This document shows positions 46,989 to 55,927 of a stretch of DNA of 62,094 nt, piece after piece. The notes under the pieces are model-generated. The model was not told the origin of the DNA. It was given only the letters and a program-made list of their open reading frames with translations, and made no database searches. How positions within the stretch are numbered: position 1 is the stretch's first letter; every line of letters begins with the position of its first letter. Source of the DNA: an uncultured Gammaproteobacteria bacterium (GTDB taxonomy: Bacteria > Pseudomonadota > Gammaproteobacteria > Enterobacterales > Psychrobiaceae); NCBI GenBank assembly GCA_937139475.1, contig CAKZQF010000073.1, positions 1 to 62,094 on the forward strand, given 5' to 3'. The position numbers and the translations under genes were made by a program.

Positions 46989-47519
46989 CTAAGCGACCTC
47001 TAATTCATCTTGAGTTTCAACTTCCTCAAGTGGTTCAGTTTCCTCAGTAGGCGGTGTAATAGTCAATAGCTGGGAAATTATGGTGAGGTTAGTATTGTAA
47101 AAAGCGCTATTAAAACCGCGAGTGCTTTTAGGTAATTGCTCAACAAAGCCATCTATTTTATCAATTGCACAAGAGTCTTCACCACTGCGCGCGAAATCTT
47201 CCTGTAATGCCGAAAAAAGTCGGCTTAATTTATCAAGGTTGTAGGTAAGCCCTGACACCGTTGATTCATTGATCGCTTGGTAAACAAAATAATTATTACC
47301 GATCATTATTAGCTTACTACGAACCTCTACAGGCAAATTCAATTCTTCAACCAATCTAGCCACATCAACTTTATAACGCGACTTCACCGTATTGAGTTGC
47401 TCAAGCAAGGCTGCTTTTTGCTGTTTTACTTTGTTCTTATTTTGATTATCTACATAAAGAAAAATGACGATTAACACAGCCAACATCAATACCGCTGTGA
47501 TTATTGTTCCACTTAACAT
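46989..47519 (-). CDS. Uncharacterised membrane-anchored protein
   Basis: A 176-residue protein with one N-terminal transmembrane helix (about 4-23), a coiled-coil-like basic stretch (about 26-50) and an acidic end (EETEPLEEVETQDELEVA). No family recognised. It stands alone between tRNA-Trp and the CWC gene; its composition and codon use fit the neighbourhood, so it is likely real. Confidence 0.7.
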   Translation of the reverse strand: MLSGTIITAVLMLAVLIVIFLYVDNQNKNKVKQQKAALLEQLNTVKSRYKVDVARLVEELNLPVEVRSKLIMIGNNYFVYQAINESTVSGLTYNLDKLSRLFSALQEDFARSGEDSCAIDKIDGFVEQLPKSTRGFNSAFYNTNLTIISQLLTITPPTEETEPLEEVETQDELEVA

Positions 47520-47634
47520 CTAAAATTATCCAACTGATTTTAACGCTGGAGAATTTAGCAATTATTTTGCTCTTATACAATGCTATAGTCTGTCATAACT
47601 TAAGATACCCGATAACACCTGACAGCGATCAACA

Positions 47635-47874
47635 ATGAATCAACTAGATAACAAGGCACATTGCCCTTTTTGCCATGGCGAAAATGATTGCAGGTTGCAA
47701 CAAAGTCAAGGGACAAGCACTAACGCCTGTTGGTGCCAAAGTCTTGCCATACCACAAGGTTTAATTGACTTGCTGCCAAATAAAGATATTGATGCGCGCT
47801 GCATATGCAAGCAATGTATATTACGTTACGCACAAAACGATGTGGCCTTTGTCAATCAATTACGCCGCCGTTGA
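47635..47874 (+). CDS. Cysteine-rich CWC family protein
   Basis: A 79-residue protein with cysteines in the Cys_rich_CWC order: C-P-F-C, then CRLQ, A-C-W-C-Q near residue 32, and C-I-C-K-Q-C near 56. It probably binds zinc. Function unknown. The start has no strong ribosome site. Confidence 0.85.
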   Translation: MNQLDNKAHCPFCHGENDCRLQQSQGTSTNACWCQSLAIPQGLIDLLPNKDIDARCICKQCILRYAQNDVAFVNQLRRR

Positions 47875-48167
47875 TCTTAAATGCTTAAGTTATCGACTAC
47901 ACACTAAATCAGTCACGATCACACGTTTTTCTCTATGCTTGCTTAATATCTTGTGAATCGTATCAGTGCTGTATCTAAAGGAAAAATAACTCATGTTTTC
48001 TCATGGTATCTCAAGCCGGGCAACTCGGACTATGGTGGCATAATTAACTAAGCGATCGCCAGCGTAAGAGGATGAACAATAATCGTATACAAAATGCAGA
48101 ATACTGTTCACGTTGTTGGCTTTTTTTCTTTATAATATTCCTTTACCTCACGACCTTGGGCGGACTT

Positions 48168-50249
48168 GTGAAAAACACTTTAATCTCACTTATCTCCTTA
48201 TTCACCAGTTGTTTTATTCTATTTTTTGCCAATGGCTTAATTAATGTCTTGTTACCTGTGCGTATGGGACTTGATCAGGTTAATACTGACACCATAGGAT
48301 TAGTCTTATCGTTATATTTCGTCGGGATGCTACTTGGCGCTATCTATAGCAAAAATTTAATTAAGAAGTCCGGCCATATTCGAATGTTTGCTGGCTGTGT
48401 AGCCCTTAGTGCGGTGAGTATTTTAATCTGTAGTCTATATACTGACCCCGTGCTCTGGGGAGCAATGCGGATTTTACTGGGCTTTTGTAATGCCTGTGCC
48501 TTTACAGCAATGGAAAGCTGGCTTAGTGACTCAGCCACCAAAGAGAACCGTGGTAAGTTATTATCGGTTTACCATGGAACCGCGCTTTTTGGCCTGTTCA
48601 CAGGCCAATTCTTAATGAATGCGGCAGACCCGAGCACCAGCATACTCTTTGTGCTATCAGGTATATTTTTATGCATGGCAGTTATCCCAGTGTCGCTTAG
48701 TCGCCATAAGGGGCCCATTGTCGAAGACGTCAGCGCGATATCGATGTTTAAACTGGCTAGTGTATCACCGCTTGGGGTAGCCACTTGTATTATCGGCAGC
48801 GGCGCTTATGCCTCGATGTTTAACTTACTGCCAATCTTTGCCAAAGAATATAATATCGTTGAGTTCGAGTTATCTGTTTATATGGGCGTTGCTATCCTAG
48901 GCGCCTTTCTTATGCAGTTTCCAGTGGGTTATCTCTCTGATAAATTTGATCGCCGAACGGTACTACTTGGCATGCTTGGCTTATCTATTGCTGTTGGCTT
49001 AAGCGTGCCTGCTGTTGCGAGCCAAGGCTTAGGTTGGCCACTGATACTAGCGACTATGCTAACGGGGGGAATTTTAGCTTGTTTATACCCTGTAAGTGTT
49101 TCTGAGACCCTTGATAAGCTCAAACAAAATGAAATGGTTGGGGCAATGGGCACCATGATTCTCATCGGTGCCATCGGCGGCGTTATCGGGCCATACTCAG
49201 GCTCGTTATTAATGAAAGTCTTTGGTAGTAGCGCACTATTTTACTTTATTGTTACAGCTGAGGTTGCACTTGCTTCCTTTGTTGTTTATCGCATGAGCGT
49301 GCGAAAAGCGCTGCCTGTAGAAGAGCAAGAAAGTTACGTAATGCAAACGGCGATGACCGCTGTTGCACCTGAACTGGATCCACGAACACAATATCAAGAG
49401 CCTAAGTACGCCTTATCGGGTCAAGCTAAAACCGCCCAAGACTTAGCACAATTAGACCCCTCTGCCGCTGTAAAAATGGCCCGTGCTGTTGCCATTGATG
49501 ATCCGCAAAAAGGCGTTGAAGTCGCAACAGCTGTTGCGAGTGTAGAGGGCATCGACGTACTGCGCCTATATGAAGTGATGAAAGAGGCTGCGCCTTTTGA
49601 TATGCCTAAAATAACCCAAGCTATTGTCACAACAAAACCTGACCTTGCCTATGAGCTAGTATCAAAGTTGGCTCAATGGTATCCAACACAGGTGGTATCT
49701 GTTGCTCAAGATATTAGCGAATCGATGCCAGAGCTTCGCAAGGAGATGGCGCGAGTTGCCGTAGAGTCTGCTCCCGAAAATGCAACACAAGTAGCAGAGT
49801 ACTACGCCCAAATATTAAGTGAAGAACAAGAAGCCGCGCGCCCTGCCGATAGGGGAGATGAAACCACTGATCAAGAAGTTGTTGAAATCGCTTCGCAAAT
49901 TATGGAAAGTGCACCGCAGCAAGCACTTGATATCGCTGTGGCTATCGCCGATGCCGCGCCTGAAAACATTGTTGAAATTGCGGCTGGTGCAGCTGAGATT
50001 ATCCACCAGCAGGAGGAATCGGGCGCTGTCGATCTTGTTGCCGAGCAGACACAATCAGAAAATGATTTAGCGGTTGAGCTAGCACAACGCCTAAGTGAAG
50101 TCTCGCCACAAGATACGGCAGAAGTAGCGGGTGCTATTGTTGATGCGATTCCAGAGGCCGCCTCAAAGGTCGTCGACGCTATTTCAAAGGGCGATAACTC
50201 AAAAGAAGGTGAATGGGTCGACTTAATCGACCAGCCACCTAAGGGGTAG
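48168..50249 (+). CDS. MFS transporter (YcaD-like) with long helical-repeat C-terminal tail
   Basis: Twelve-helix major facilitator protein (first 375 residues), close in plan to the YcaD family: FANGLINVLLPVRMGLDQVN, then GYLSDKFDRRTVLLGMLGL near 275. The frame is open from ATG 48072, which would add 32 hydrophobic residues; GTG 48168 gives the family's usual start and is preferred, but is not certain. Beyond the last helix about 290 residues contain at least eight degenerate repeats with the pattern P-x-x-A-x-x-V-A-x-A-I-x-x-A-x-P (SAPQQALDIAVAIADAAPEN is one), predicted to be a cytoplasmic alpha-solenoid. Ordinary MFS proteins lack this. Substrate unknown. Confidence 0.82.
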   Translation: MKNTLISLISLFTSCFILFFANGLINVLLPVRMGLDQVNTDTIGLVLSLYFVGMLLGAIYSKNLIKKSGHIRMFAGCVALSAVSILICSLYTDPVLWGAMRILLGFCNACAFTAMESWLSDSATKENRGKLLSVYHGTALFGLFTGQFLMNAADPSTSILFVLSGIFLCMAVIPVSLSRHKGPIVEDVSAISMFKLASVSPLGVATCIIGSGAYASMFNLLPIFAKEYNIVEFELSVYMGVAILGAFLMQFPVGYLSDKFDRRTVLLGMLGLSIAVGLSVPAVASQGLGWPLILATMLTGGILACLYPVSVSETLDKLKQNEMVGAMGTMILIGAIGGVIGPYSGSLLMKVFGSSALFYFIVTAEVALASFVVYRMSVRKALPVEEQESYVMQTAMTAVAPELDPRTQYQEPKYALSGQAKTAQDLAQLDPSAAVKMARAVAIDDPQKGVEVATAVASVEGIDVLRLYEVMKEAAPFDMPKITQAIVTTKPDLAYELVSKLAQWYPTQVVSVAQDISESMPELRKEMARVAVESAPENATQVAEYYAQILSEEQEAARPADRGDETTDQEVVEIASQIMESAPQQALDIAVAIADAAPENIVEIAAGAAEIIHQQEESGAVDLVAEQTQSENDLAVELAQRLSEVSPQDTAEVAGAIVDAIPEAASKVVDAISKGDNSKEGEWVDLIDQPPKG

Positions 50250-50255
50250 TTGCTA

Positions 50256-50466
50256 ATACCAATTGCATTAATAAAGTGGCCTATTTTGTAGTGTTGACAA
50301 ACGGATTAGAGCACAGGTTTATAGTTCCTGACTAAACCTAAGTGCCTACATCCATGTAGGCAAGGCATTTATTTACGTATGTAGTTATTTTACATAGAAA
50401 ATAAATAACGTAGCTATCATTCATTTAGCACATGAAAAATGATCATTTAATTTGTGCAATTGGTAT
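50256..50466. repeat. ATACCAATT repeat copy B (full-length form)
   Basis: 211 bases between ATACCAATTGCATTAATAAA and TTTGTGCAATTGGTAT, with an internal hairpin GCCTACA/TGTAGGC near 50352-50370. It fills the space between the MFS stop and the methyltransferase end and contributes coding sequence to the latter. Confidence 0.82.
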
Positions 50467-51260
50467 AAATACTTGCGCCAGCGCTGGTCAAAGTCACTCA
50501 TCTGACGATGCCTCTTCGAGTGCTGGTGCGCCTTTATATCGGCGCTACTCTGCATAGGGCCCACACGGCACATTGCGCAATACTGCTCAGATTGCTCTAG
50601 ATAGTCAGGCATATGCAATTGGCTGGCTAACGGCGCGTGCTCTTTGTCACTGTAATAATAACTAATACCCGATGTTTGCTTGACAAACTTATCACGATCA
50701 ACATTGCGAATTTTATAATTAGGGAAGTCACTACTATCAAAAGCTGACTGGCCAAGATATGTCATGGTTGAGCCGATATTAAGTGACTGCTCAATATCCC
50801 ATTGTCGATAAGGTTTTACATCTTTTGAGGTAATAATGGCGAGTCGCTCACCATTAGGATCTAAAAAATATTGCTGAGCATGCTTTAAATACAAATACAG
50901 TAGTCGACGGTTTCTTAGGTTTGCATCCCCTAACTGCTTAGCGCGCTGATAATGCTCCTCGGATGCATCATTGGGGATAAGCGGAAACTGAAATATCACT
51001 ACATCAAAACTGCTTGTTGTTAACCCTTGCCAGGTCTCTGACGCTGTCACATCAAAGCCACATAAAATGGCTATATCATTTGCTTTTAGTTGCTGGTAGT
51101 TAGTTAAACCATATTTCGCTTCAATGGTGTCAATTGAATCAAACACCGTTGCGCACAACGACTTGGGCTGATAATGCTGATGCAGCGCTTGCGAAAATGA
51201 CAGGTCACCATCACCAATAGTTAAAATACGTAACCCGCTGCTAAGGTGCATTTTCATCAT
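50421..51260 (-). CDS. BMT5-like (DUF2431) SAM methyltransferase with C-terminal C2H2-type zinc finger
   Basis: A 279-residue protein. Residues 10-200 have a Rossmann methyltransferase look: ILTIGDGDLSFS at 12-23 (SAM loop), D41-S-I-D near the adenosine site, and VVIFQFPLIPND at 87-98, which resembles the F-N-F-P motif of the BMT5 family that methylates N3 of uridine in yeast 25S rRNA. Residues 228-251 form a finger C228-x2-C231-x13-H245-x5-H251, like eukaryotic U1/JAZ-type fingers. The last 14 residues, from Y266, are encoded by repeat copy B. The gene overlaps the recQ-like stop by 20 bases, so it is cotranscribed. An RNA substrate is inferred only from the fold and the finger. Confidence 0.78.
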   Translation of the reverse strand: MMKMHLSSGLRILTIGDGDLSFSQALHQHYQPKSLCATVFDSIDTIEAKYGLTNYQQLKANDIAILCGFDVTASETWQGLTTSSFDVVIFQFPLIPNDASEEHYQRAKQLGDANLRNRRLLYLYLKHAQQYFLDPNGERLAIITSKDVKPYRQWDIEQSLNIGSTMTYLGQSAFDSSDFPNYKIRNVDRDKFVKQTSGISYYYSDKEHAPLASQLHMPDYLEQSEQYCAMCRVGPMQSSADIKAHQHSKRHRQMSDFDQRWRKYLYQLHKLNDHFSCAK

Positions 51261-53181
51261 CCAGCAGCTGCTCAGCCCATTGTTTTACTTGCACAAAAGG
51301 GTATTGCTCCAAACGAGCAAACCCACTAACACTTCTGGCTCTAATTCGCGTAAACAAAGGCGTGTGTAAACCACACAAGAACCGGCTTAGGGTGACCGCA
51401 CTTGGCGCGCTTCCGGTTTTCTCCTTTACATGTTGGTATATTGGCGAACTAATTTGTTTGAATTGCTCTTGGCTAATGGGGGGCGACTTATCAGGTTCGG
51501 GCATTTGTGCAACGTGGCCACTGCACACGCTACAATGACCACAAGGCTGGGTTAACGAATGATCAGAAAAATAACCGGCGAGTATTTGCGATAAACACTG
51601 GCTACTGGCAAAAAAATCAACCAGGTGATGAATACGCCCTATTTCGCTGTGCTCTTTGGCGCTAAATTTTTCACTAAGTTCTTTGGTCAACTGCGCGGTA
51701 TCAATATCAGGCATCAATACGTCAAATACTTGAGTCATTTGCTTGGTTTGCAATTCAATGGCTTGATGCTGTTCTAAATAATCTAATGCAGCAATCACCC
51801 GTGGGCGCGCTACCTTATAGTCATTCGCCAACTTATCAAAGTCTAACGTCGACCAAATTTTAGCATGGGATGAACTATTAAAAATCGCTTGGATAAATGC
51901 AGCTCTCTCGCCACTGAATTTAGCGCTAATCTCTTGCTGGGGCAGTAATAATTTATATTTGTATTCTGCAAAATAACTGTAACGGGGTTTTATTACGCCA
52001 AGCAATTCTAAATAAACCAGCAGCGTTTTTAACGTAAGCGAACGGATATTAGCCTGGGTTGATAAACTCGTCTCTAATATTTCCCATTGCCCTTGAGCCT
52101 GCTTAATCTCGTTAAGGATATACGCAATTGAGCTGGCCTCCGGTGTATCACCATAAACAAAATTCTCCAGCACACTGAGATTGTCTTTATTGGCTAACAC
52201 TAAACAATCTGCTGCTTGGCCATCACGCCCGGCACGGCCTATTTCCTGGGCATAATTTTCTATTGATTTAGGCATATCATAGTGGGCAACAAAACGAATA
52301 TCACTTTTATCAATTCCCATACCAAAGGCAATAGTAGCAACGATAATTTGTCCCTGGCTACGCATAAACTTATCAACAATATCGGTGCGCAATTGATGTT
52401 CAAGGCCAGCATGATAAGCCACGGCATCAAACCCTTGCTGTTGTAACGCAAGAGCGACTTCCTCTGCAGTTTTTTGCAAGGTGACATAGACAATGCCACT
52501 TTGCCCATTTTTAGCGCTAAGCCATGTTTGAAGCGTTGCTAGTTTATCCTGACCTTTAACACCTGCGACACCTAAATAGAGATTTGGCCGGTAAAAGCCA
52601 GTTAGCGTGATATGCTCTGGGGCGATTGAGAACTTATCGCCCATATCCTTCACTACATTACTGGTTGCCGTTGCAGTTAGTAATAGCGTTTGGGTGATAT
52701 TAAATTGTCGCTGGTAGAATGGCAGCTTTAGATAATCAGGGCGAAAATTGTGCCCCCACTCAGAAATACAGTGCGCTTCGTCAACAACCAACAATGATAT
52801 ATTTATCGTTGATAGAAACTGGCGGAAACGCTCATTATTAAGCCGCTCTACTGAGATCATTAATACTTTAATCACACCATCACGAACTTGTTGCATGATA
52901 TCACTGGCTTGCTCGCGTGATTGGGTTGAGTCGATGCTAGCCGCCTTAATACCTTTGCTATGGAGAAAGGTAAGCTGATCTTGCATTAGTGCAAGCAACG
53001 GGGAAACAACAAGTGTTAGATTGGGCAATTGCGTTGCTGGAAATTGATAACATAATGATTTGCCCGAACCAGTGGGAAATATGGCCGCCGCATTGTAGCC
53101 TTCGCTCAAGTGAGTAACGACTTCCTTTTGCCCGGTTCTAAACGAAGAAAAACCAAAAATTTGTTGTAGCAGGTGTTCCAT
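51241..53181 (-). CDS. RecQ-family ATP-dependent DNA helicase
   Basis: A 646-residue superfamily 2 helicase, 3'-5' by family. Walker A PTGSGKS at 36-42, DEAHCISEWGHNFRPDY near 134 (motif II and the aromatic-rich loop), TATATSNV (motif III), and QEIGRAGRDGQAADC (motif VI). A zinc-binding cysteine set (C-G-H-C-S-V-C near 560) follows, then a winged-helix-like region; no clear HRDC domain. It differs from E. coli RecQ in the tail and may be a second, specialised RecQ. GGGGAA before the ATG. Confidence 0.93.
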   Translation of the reverse strand: MEHLLQQIFGFSSFRTGQKEVVTHLSEGYNAAAIFPTGSGKSLCYQFPATQLPNLTLVVSPLLALMQDQLTFLHSKGIKAASIDSTQSREQASDIMQQVRDGVIKVLMISVERLNNERFRQFLSTINISLLVVDEAHCISEWGHNFRPDYLKLPFYQRQFNITQTLLLTATATSNVVKDMGDKFSIAPEHITLTGFYRPNLYLGVAGVKGQDKLATLQTWLSAKNGQSGIVYVTLQKTAEEVALALQQQGFDAVAYHAGLEHQLRTDIVDKFMRSQGQIIVATIAFGMGIDKSDIRFVAHYDMPKSIENYAQEIGRAGRDGQAADCLVLANKDNLSVLENFVYGDTPEASSIAYILNEIKQAQGQWEILETSLSTQANIRSLTLKTLLVYLELLGVIKPRYSYFAEYKYKLLLPQQEISAKFSGERAAFIQAIFNSSSHAKIWSTLDFDKLANDYKVARPRVIAALDYLEQHQAIELQTKQMTQVFDVLMPDIDTAQLTKELSEKFSAKEHSEIGRIHHLVDFFASSQCLSQILAGYFSDHSLTQPCGHCSVCSGHVAQMPEPDKSPPISQEQFKQISSPIYQHVKEKTGSAPSAVTLSRFLCGLHTPLFTRIRARSVSGFARLEQYPFVQVKQWAEQLLDDENAP

Positions 53182-53217
53182 TAGGGTTCCCCAACGAGAT
53201 TAGTAGCGGAACGGGCG

Positions 53218-53820
53218 CTAAAACCAACCACTGTCTAAATCATCTTTACATCGAGCATACTGCGCGGCATAGCGCTTCGATCGGCTTTCTACCTTGCGAG
53301 CAACTTTCTTTAACCACGCCTTTTTATTATATGACTTACGTTTATAGCCCCCCCAGCCTTCATGGTAATTGAGGTACTGAGCATAGGCATTCCATTTCGA
53401 TACGCCATTAACCTTTTGGGTTTTATAGATAAACCACCCCATAAAGTCCATCGCATCTTCAAAATCATTACGATCACCCCAGCTATTTCCTGTTTCCTTA
53501 ACGTAATCTTCCCATGTCATGGTTTTAGCTTGTGCATAGCCATAAGCACTACTCGCACGGCCGTAAGGAATAAAGCCAAGGAAATAGCGCATTGGTGGCC
53601 GAGCTTCAGCTTTAAATGAGCTTTCTTGATACATCATCGCGATAGGAACATGTACAGGTACGCCCCATTTTGATTTAGCATCTAGTGCTGCTTCATGCCA
53701 ATCTTCATGTTCACCAAAGATGGCACAAATATTTTCAGGGTTTGCTGGCGGCGCGGTCGCACATCCCCCTAAAAACAACATGACAGCAAGTAATATCCCA
53801 CGCTTAAAGTAGCAATCCAT
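53218..53820 (-). CDS. Lysozyme-like (SLT-type) transglycosylase lipoprotein
   Basis: A 200-residue lipoprotein with lipobox LFLGGC (cysteine near residue 19), then a lytic transglycosylase-like core: VPIAMMYQESSFKAEARPP carries the catalytic glutamate, ASSAYGYAQAKTMTW the G-Y-x-Q motif, and YAQYLNYHEGWGGY the terminal A-Y-N-x-G-like motif. It probably cleaves peptidoglycan in the periplasm. The frame is open from 53838 but ATG 53820, four bases after the gshA stop and with TAAGG upstream, gives the signal sequence. Confidence 0.85.
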   Translation of the reverse strand: MDCYFKRGILLAVMLFLGGCATAPPANPENICAIFGEHEDWHEAALDAKSKWGVPVHVPIAMMYQESSFKAEARPPMRYFLGFIPYGRASSAYGYAQAKTMTWEDYVKETGNSWGDRNDFEDAMDFMGWFIYKTQKVNGVSKWNAYAQYLNYHEGWGGYKRKSYNKKAWLKKVARKVESRSKRYAAQYARCKDDLDSGWF

Positions 53821-53824
53821 CGGC

Positions 53825-55396
53825 TTAAGCCTTAGCAAAGTACTGGGCTAAATACTCGTCAATAGAGACAGTATCAGCTTGTTCAATTTGCGCTTGCTCA
53901 GCTAATGAGTCCGCGGCTTGCTGTTCTAATTCACCGTACGAAATCACTTGATAATCATTTTGCGATAATTGCTGTTTAAATTTTACTGCTTGTGCGATAC
54001 CAAATGGGGTGTTGTCTGTCCCCTGCTCTTTTAGCATTGCCATCAATTTACCTGAGTAGGTTTGCTGAGGGTCGTTAACCATGGGACGTAACTCATCCAA
54101 GCAGTCCTGATACGCGCGACCGCCATTGTGGTGATCGAAAAGCTGTGCGATGGCTTCAAGCGCATCAAAAAGTCGTGCCATCCAATCGGTTAATGACACT
54201 TCACCGTCATCTTCTTGTAGCATGAGACTAGGCTCACGCCCCGATAAGATAACCGCATTTAGGTTAGACACTTTCTGCTGGCGTTGCTCTTGTGTCATCG
54301 GCACATCCTGCCATAGCAAACAATGCATCAAAAACATGTCTAAAAAGCGGATTTGGCTTTTGGCAATACCAATATCGACAAACGGGTTCACATCAAGTGA
54401 GCGCACTTCAATATATTCAACGCCGCCTTGAGCTAACGCTTCAGATGGTTTTTGACCAGACCTTGCAACACGCTTAGGGCGAATAGGAGCGTATAACTCA
54501 TTTTCTATTTGCAGCACGTTAGTGTTTAGTTGGCTATAAACACCATCATTTTTCACGCCAATTTCCGCAAACTTAATCGATGGTGTAGCGATTGCCTGGT
54601 TTACTGAGTCGATGTAATTATCAATATTGTTATAGCAAATCGATAAATTGTCTTGCTCGCTATTGGTATAACCTAAGTCGCTCAAGCGTAAACTTGTACC
54701 ATAGGGCAAATAGTAGGTACCCTTGCCCATTTTCTCAAAATCATAGGGCATATCATTTTGTAGAAATGAACCGCACAACGCAGGAGAGGCGCCAAACATG
54801 TAAGGGATAACCCAGCCAAGACGGTGAAAATTTCGAATTAACGAGAAGTAGCGCTCTGAGCGAAAGTCTTTAACAGAATCATCATTGTTATAAAAAGCCT
54901 GCAGTTGCGGCCATGCATCGTCGCCCAATGAAAAATTGAAATGTAAACCAGAGATGATTTGCATTAGGCTACCATAACGATTGCGCAGCCCTTCTCGATA
55001 GATTGTTTTCATGGTGCCAACATTGGAACTACCGTATTGAGCAATCTCAATGTCATCCTCAGCAGCAATCACACAGGGCATACTCATTGGCCACAGCAAT
55101 TCATTGTCTAGCTTATCAAGGGTAAAGCTGTGAACATCGCGCAGGTAGCCAACCAACTCATCTATATCTTTGGAAACCGGTGTAATAAACTCTAACAGCG
55201 ACTCGGCGTAATCGGTCGTTATTGAAGCATGCGTTAGTGCAGCGCCTAACGCTTTAGAATGGGGTTCATTAGAAAGTTTTCCGGCCTGATCAATACGTAG
55301 CGCTTCGCGCTCTATACCTCGTTGAATCTGTGTAAATACCGGTGCGTACTGTTCTTTTTGTAGCTCTGCAATTTTGTTTTTATAACAATTAATCAA
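53825..55396 (-). CDS. gshA: Glutamate-cysteine ligase
   Basis: First step of glutathione synthesis. 523 residues, typical of the gammaproteobacterial GshA type. IQRGIEREALRI near 24-35 (substrate glutamate binding), HASITTDYAESLLEFITP near 55, and FNFSLGDDAW, RVARSGQKPSEAL and GVEYIEVRSLDVNPF are family motifs. The start codon is TTG with GAGAG upstream. The lipoprotein gene follows with four bases between. Confidence 0.96.
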   Translation of the reverse strand: MINCYKNKIAELQKEQYAPVFTQIQRGIEREALRIDQAGKLSNEPHSKALGAALTHASITTDYAESLLEFITPVSKDIDELVGYLRDVHSFTLDKLDNELLWPMSMPCVIAAEDDIEIAQYGSSNVGTMKTIYREGLRNRYGSLMQIISGLHFNFSLGDDAWPQLQAFYNNDDSVKDFRSERYFSLIRNFHRLGWVIPYMFGASPALCGSFLQNDMPYDFEKMGKGTYYLPYGTSLRLSDLGYTNSEQDNLSICYNNIDNYIDSVNQAIATPSIKFAEIGVKNDGVYSQLNTNVLQIENELYAPIRPKRVARSGQKPSEALAQGGVEYIEVRSLDVNPFVDIGIAKSQIRFLDMFLMHCLLWQDVPMTQEQRQQKVSNLNAVILSGREPSLMLQEDDGEVSLTDWMARLFDALEAIAQLFDHHNGGRAYQDCLDELRPMVNDPQQTYSGKLMAMLKEQGTDNTPFGIAQAVKFKQQLSQNDYQVISYGELEQQAADSLAEQAQIEQADTVSIDEYLAQYFAKA

Positions 55397-55510
55397 AATG
55401 CTCTCTCTAATTTTTTGTGCCTTGTTCTAATTATCAAGACACCTAATTTCAATAAAATCGACTTTAACACCCGATATCGTTAGCAACAAGCGACAATTCG
55501 TAACCAAAAA

Positions 55511-55915
55511 CTACCAACTCAGGTACAGCCAGGCAACAACGATATATCGAATCGTTTTTCCCAAGAATATCAGCACTGAACTAATAAAAATTGGTAGCTT
55601 AAGGTAGCCAGCTATCACACATAAAACATCACCTATCAAGGGCAGCCAACTAAACAATAATGCAAAAACGCCATAGCGCTCAATCAATCTGTTTGCTGCA
55701 CTATGGCGGCGCTGCGGCCTGAATTTAACTCGTCCTAAATAGCCTAAACCATAGCTACTTAACGACCCAAGCCCATTGCCCAGACTAGCGACAATCACCA
55801 GCGCAACCAATTGGGTAGGATGTTGCTCAAGCAAATAAACAAGTAATGCTTCAGACCCGCCCGGCAGTAATGTAGCAGCCAAGAAACAACTAACAAATAA
55901 ACTTAGTAATACCAC
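55511..55915 (-). CDS. YqaA-type small membrane protein (SNARE-associated/DedA-like)
   Basis: 134 residues with three to four hydrophobic segments. FLAATLLPGGSEALLVYLL at the start, NGLGSLSSYGLGYLGR, and SWLPLIGDVLCVIAGYLKLP are close to the YqaA family, related to DedA. Probable role in membrane homeostasis, not established. GTG start. It follows the oxidoreductase gene after 12 bases. Confidence 0.88.
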   Translation of the reverse strand: MVLLSLFVSCFLAATLLPGGSEALLVYLLEQHPTQLVALVIVASLGNGLGSLSSYGLGYLGRVKFRPQRRHSAANRLIERYGVFALLFSWLPLIGDVLCVIAGYLKLPIFISSVLIFLGKTIRYIVVAWLYLSW

Positions 55916-55927
55916 AAGCCCGCTCGA

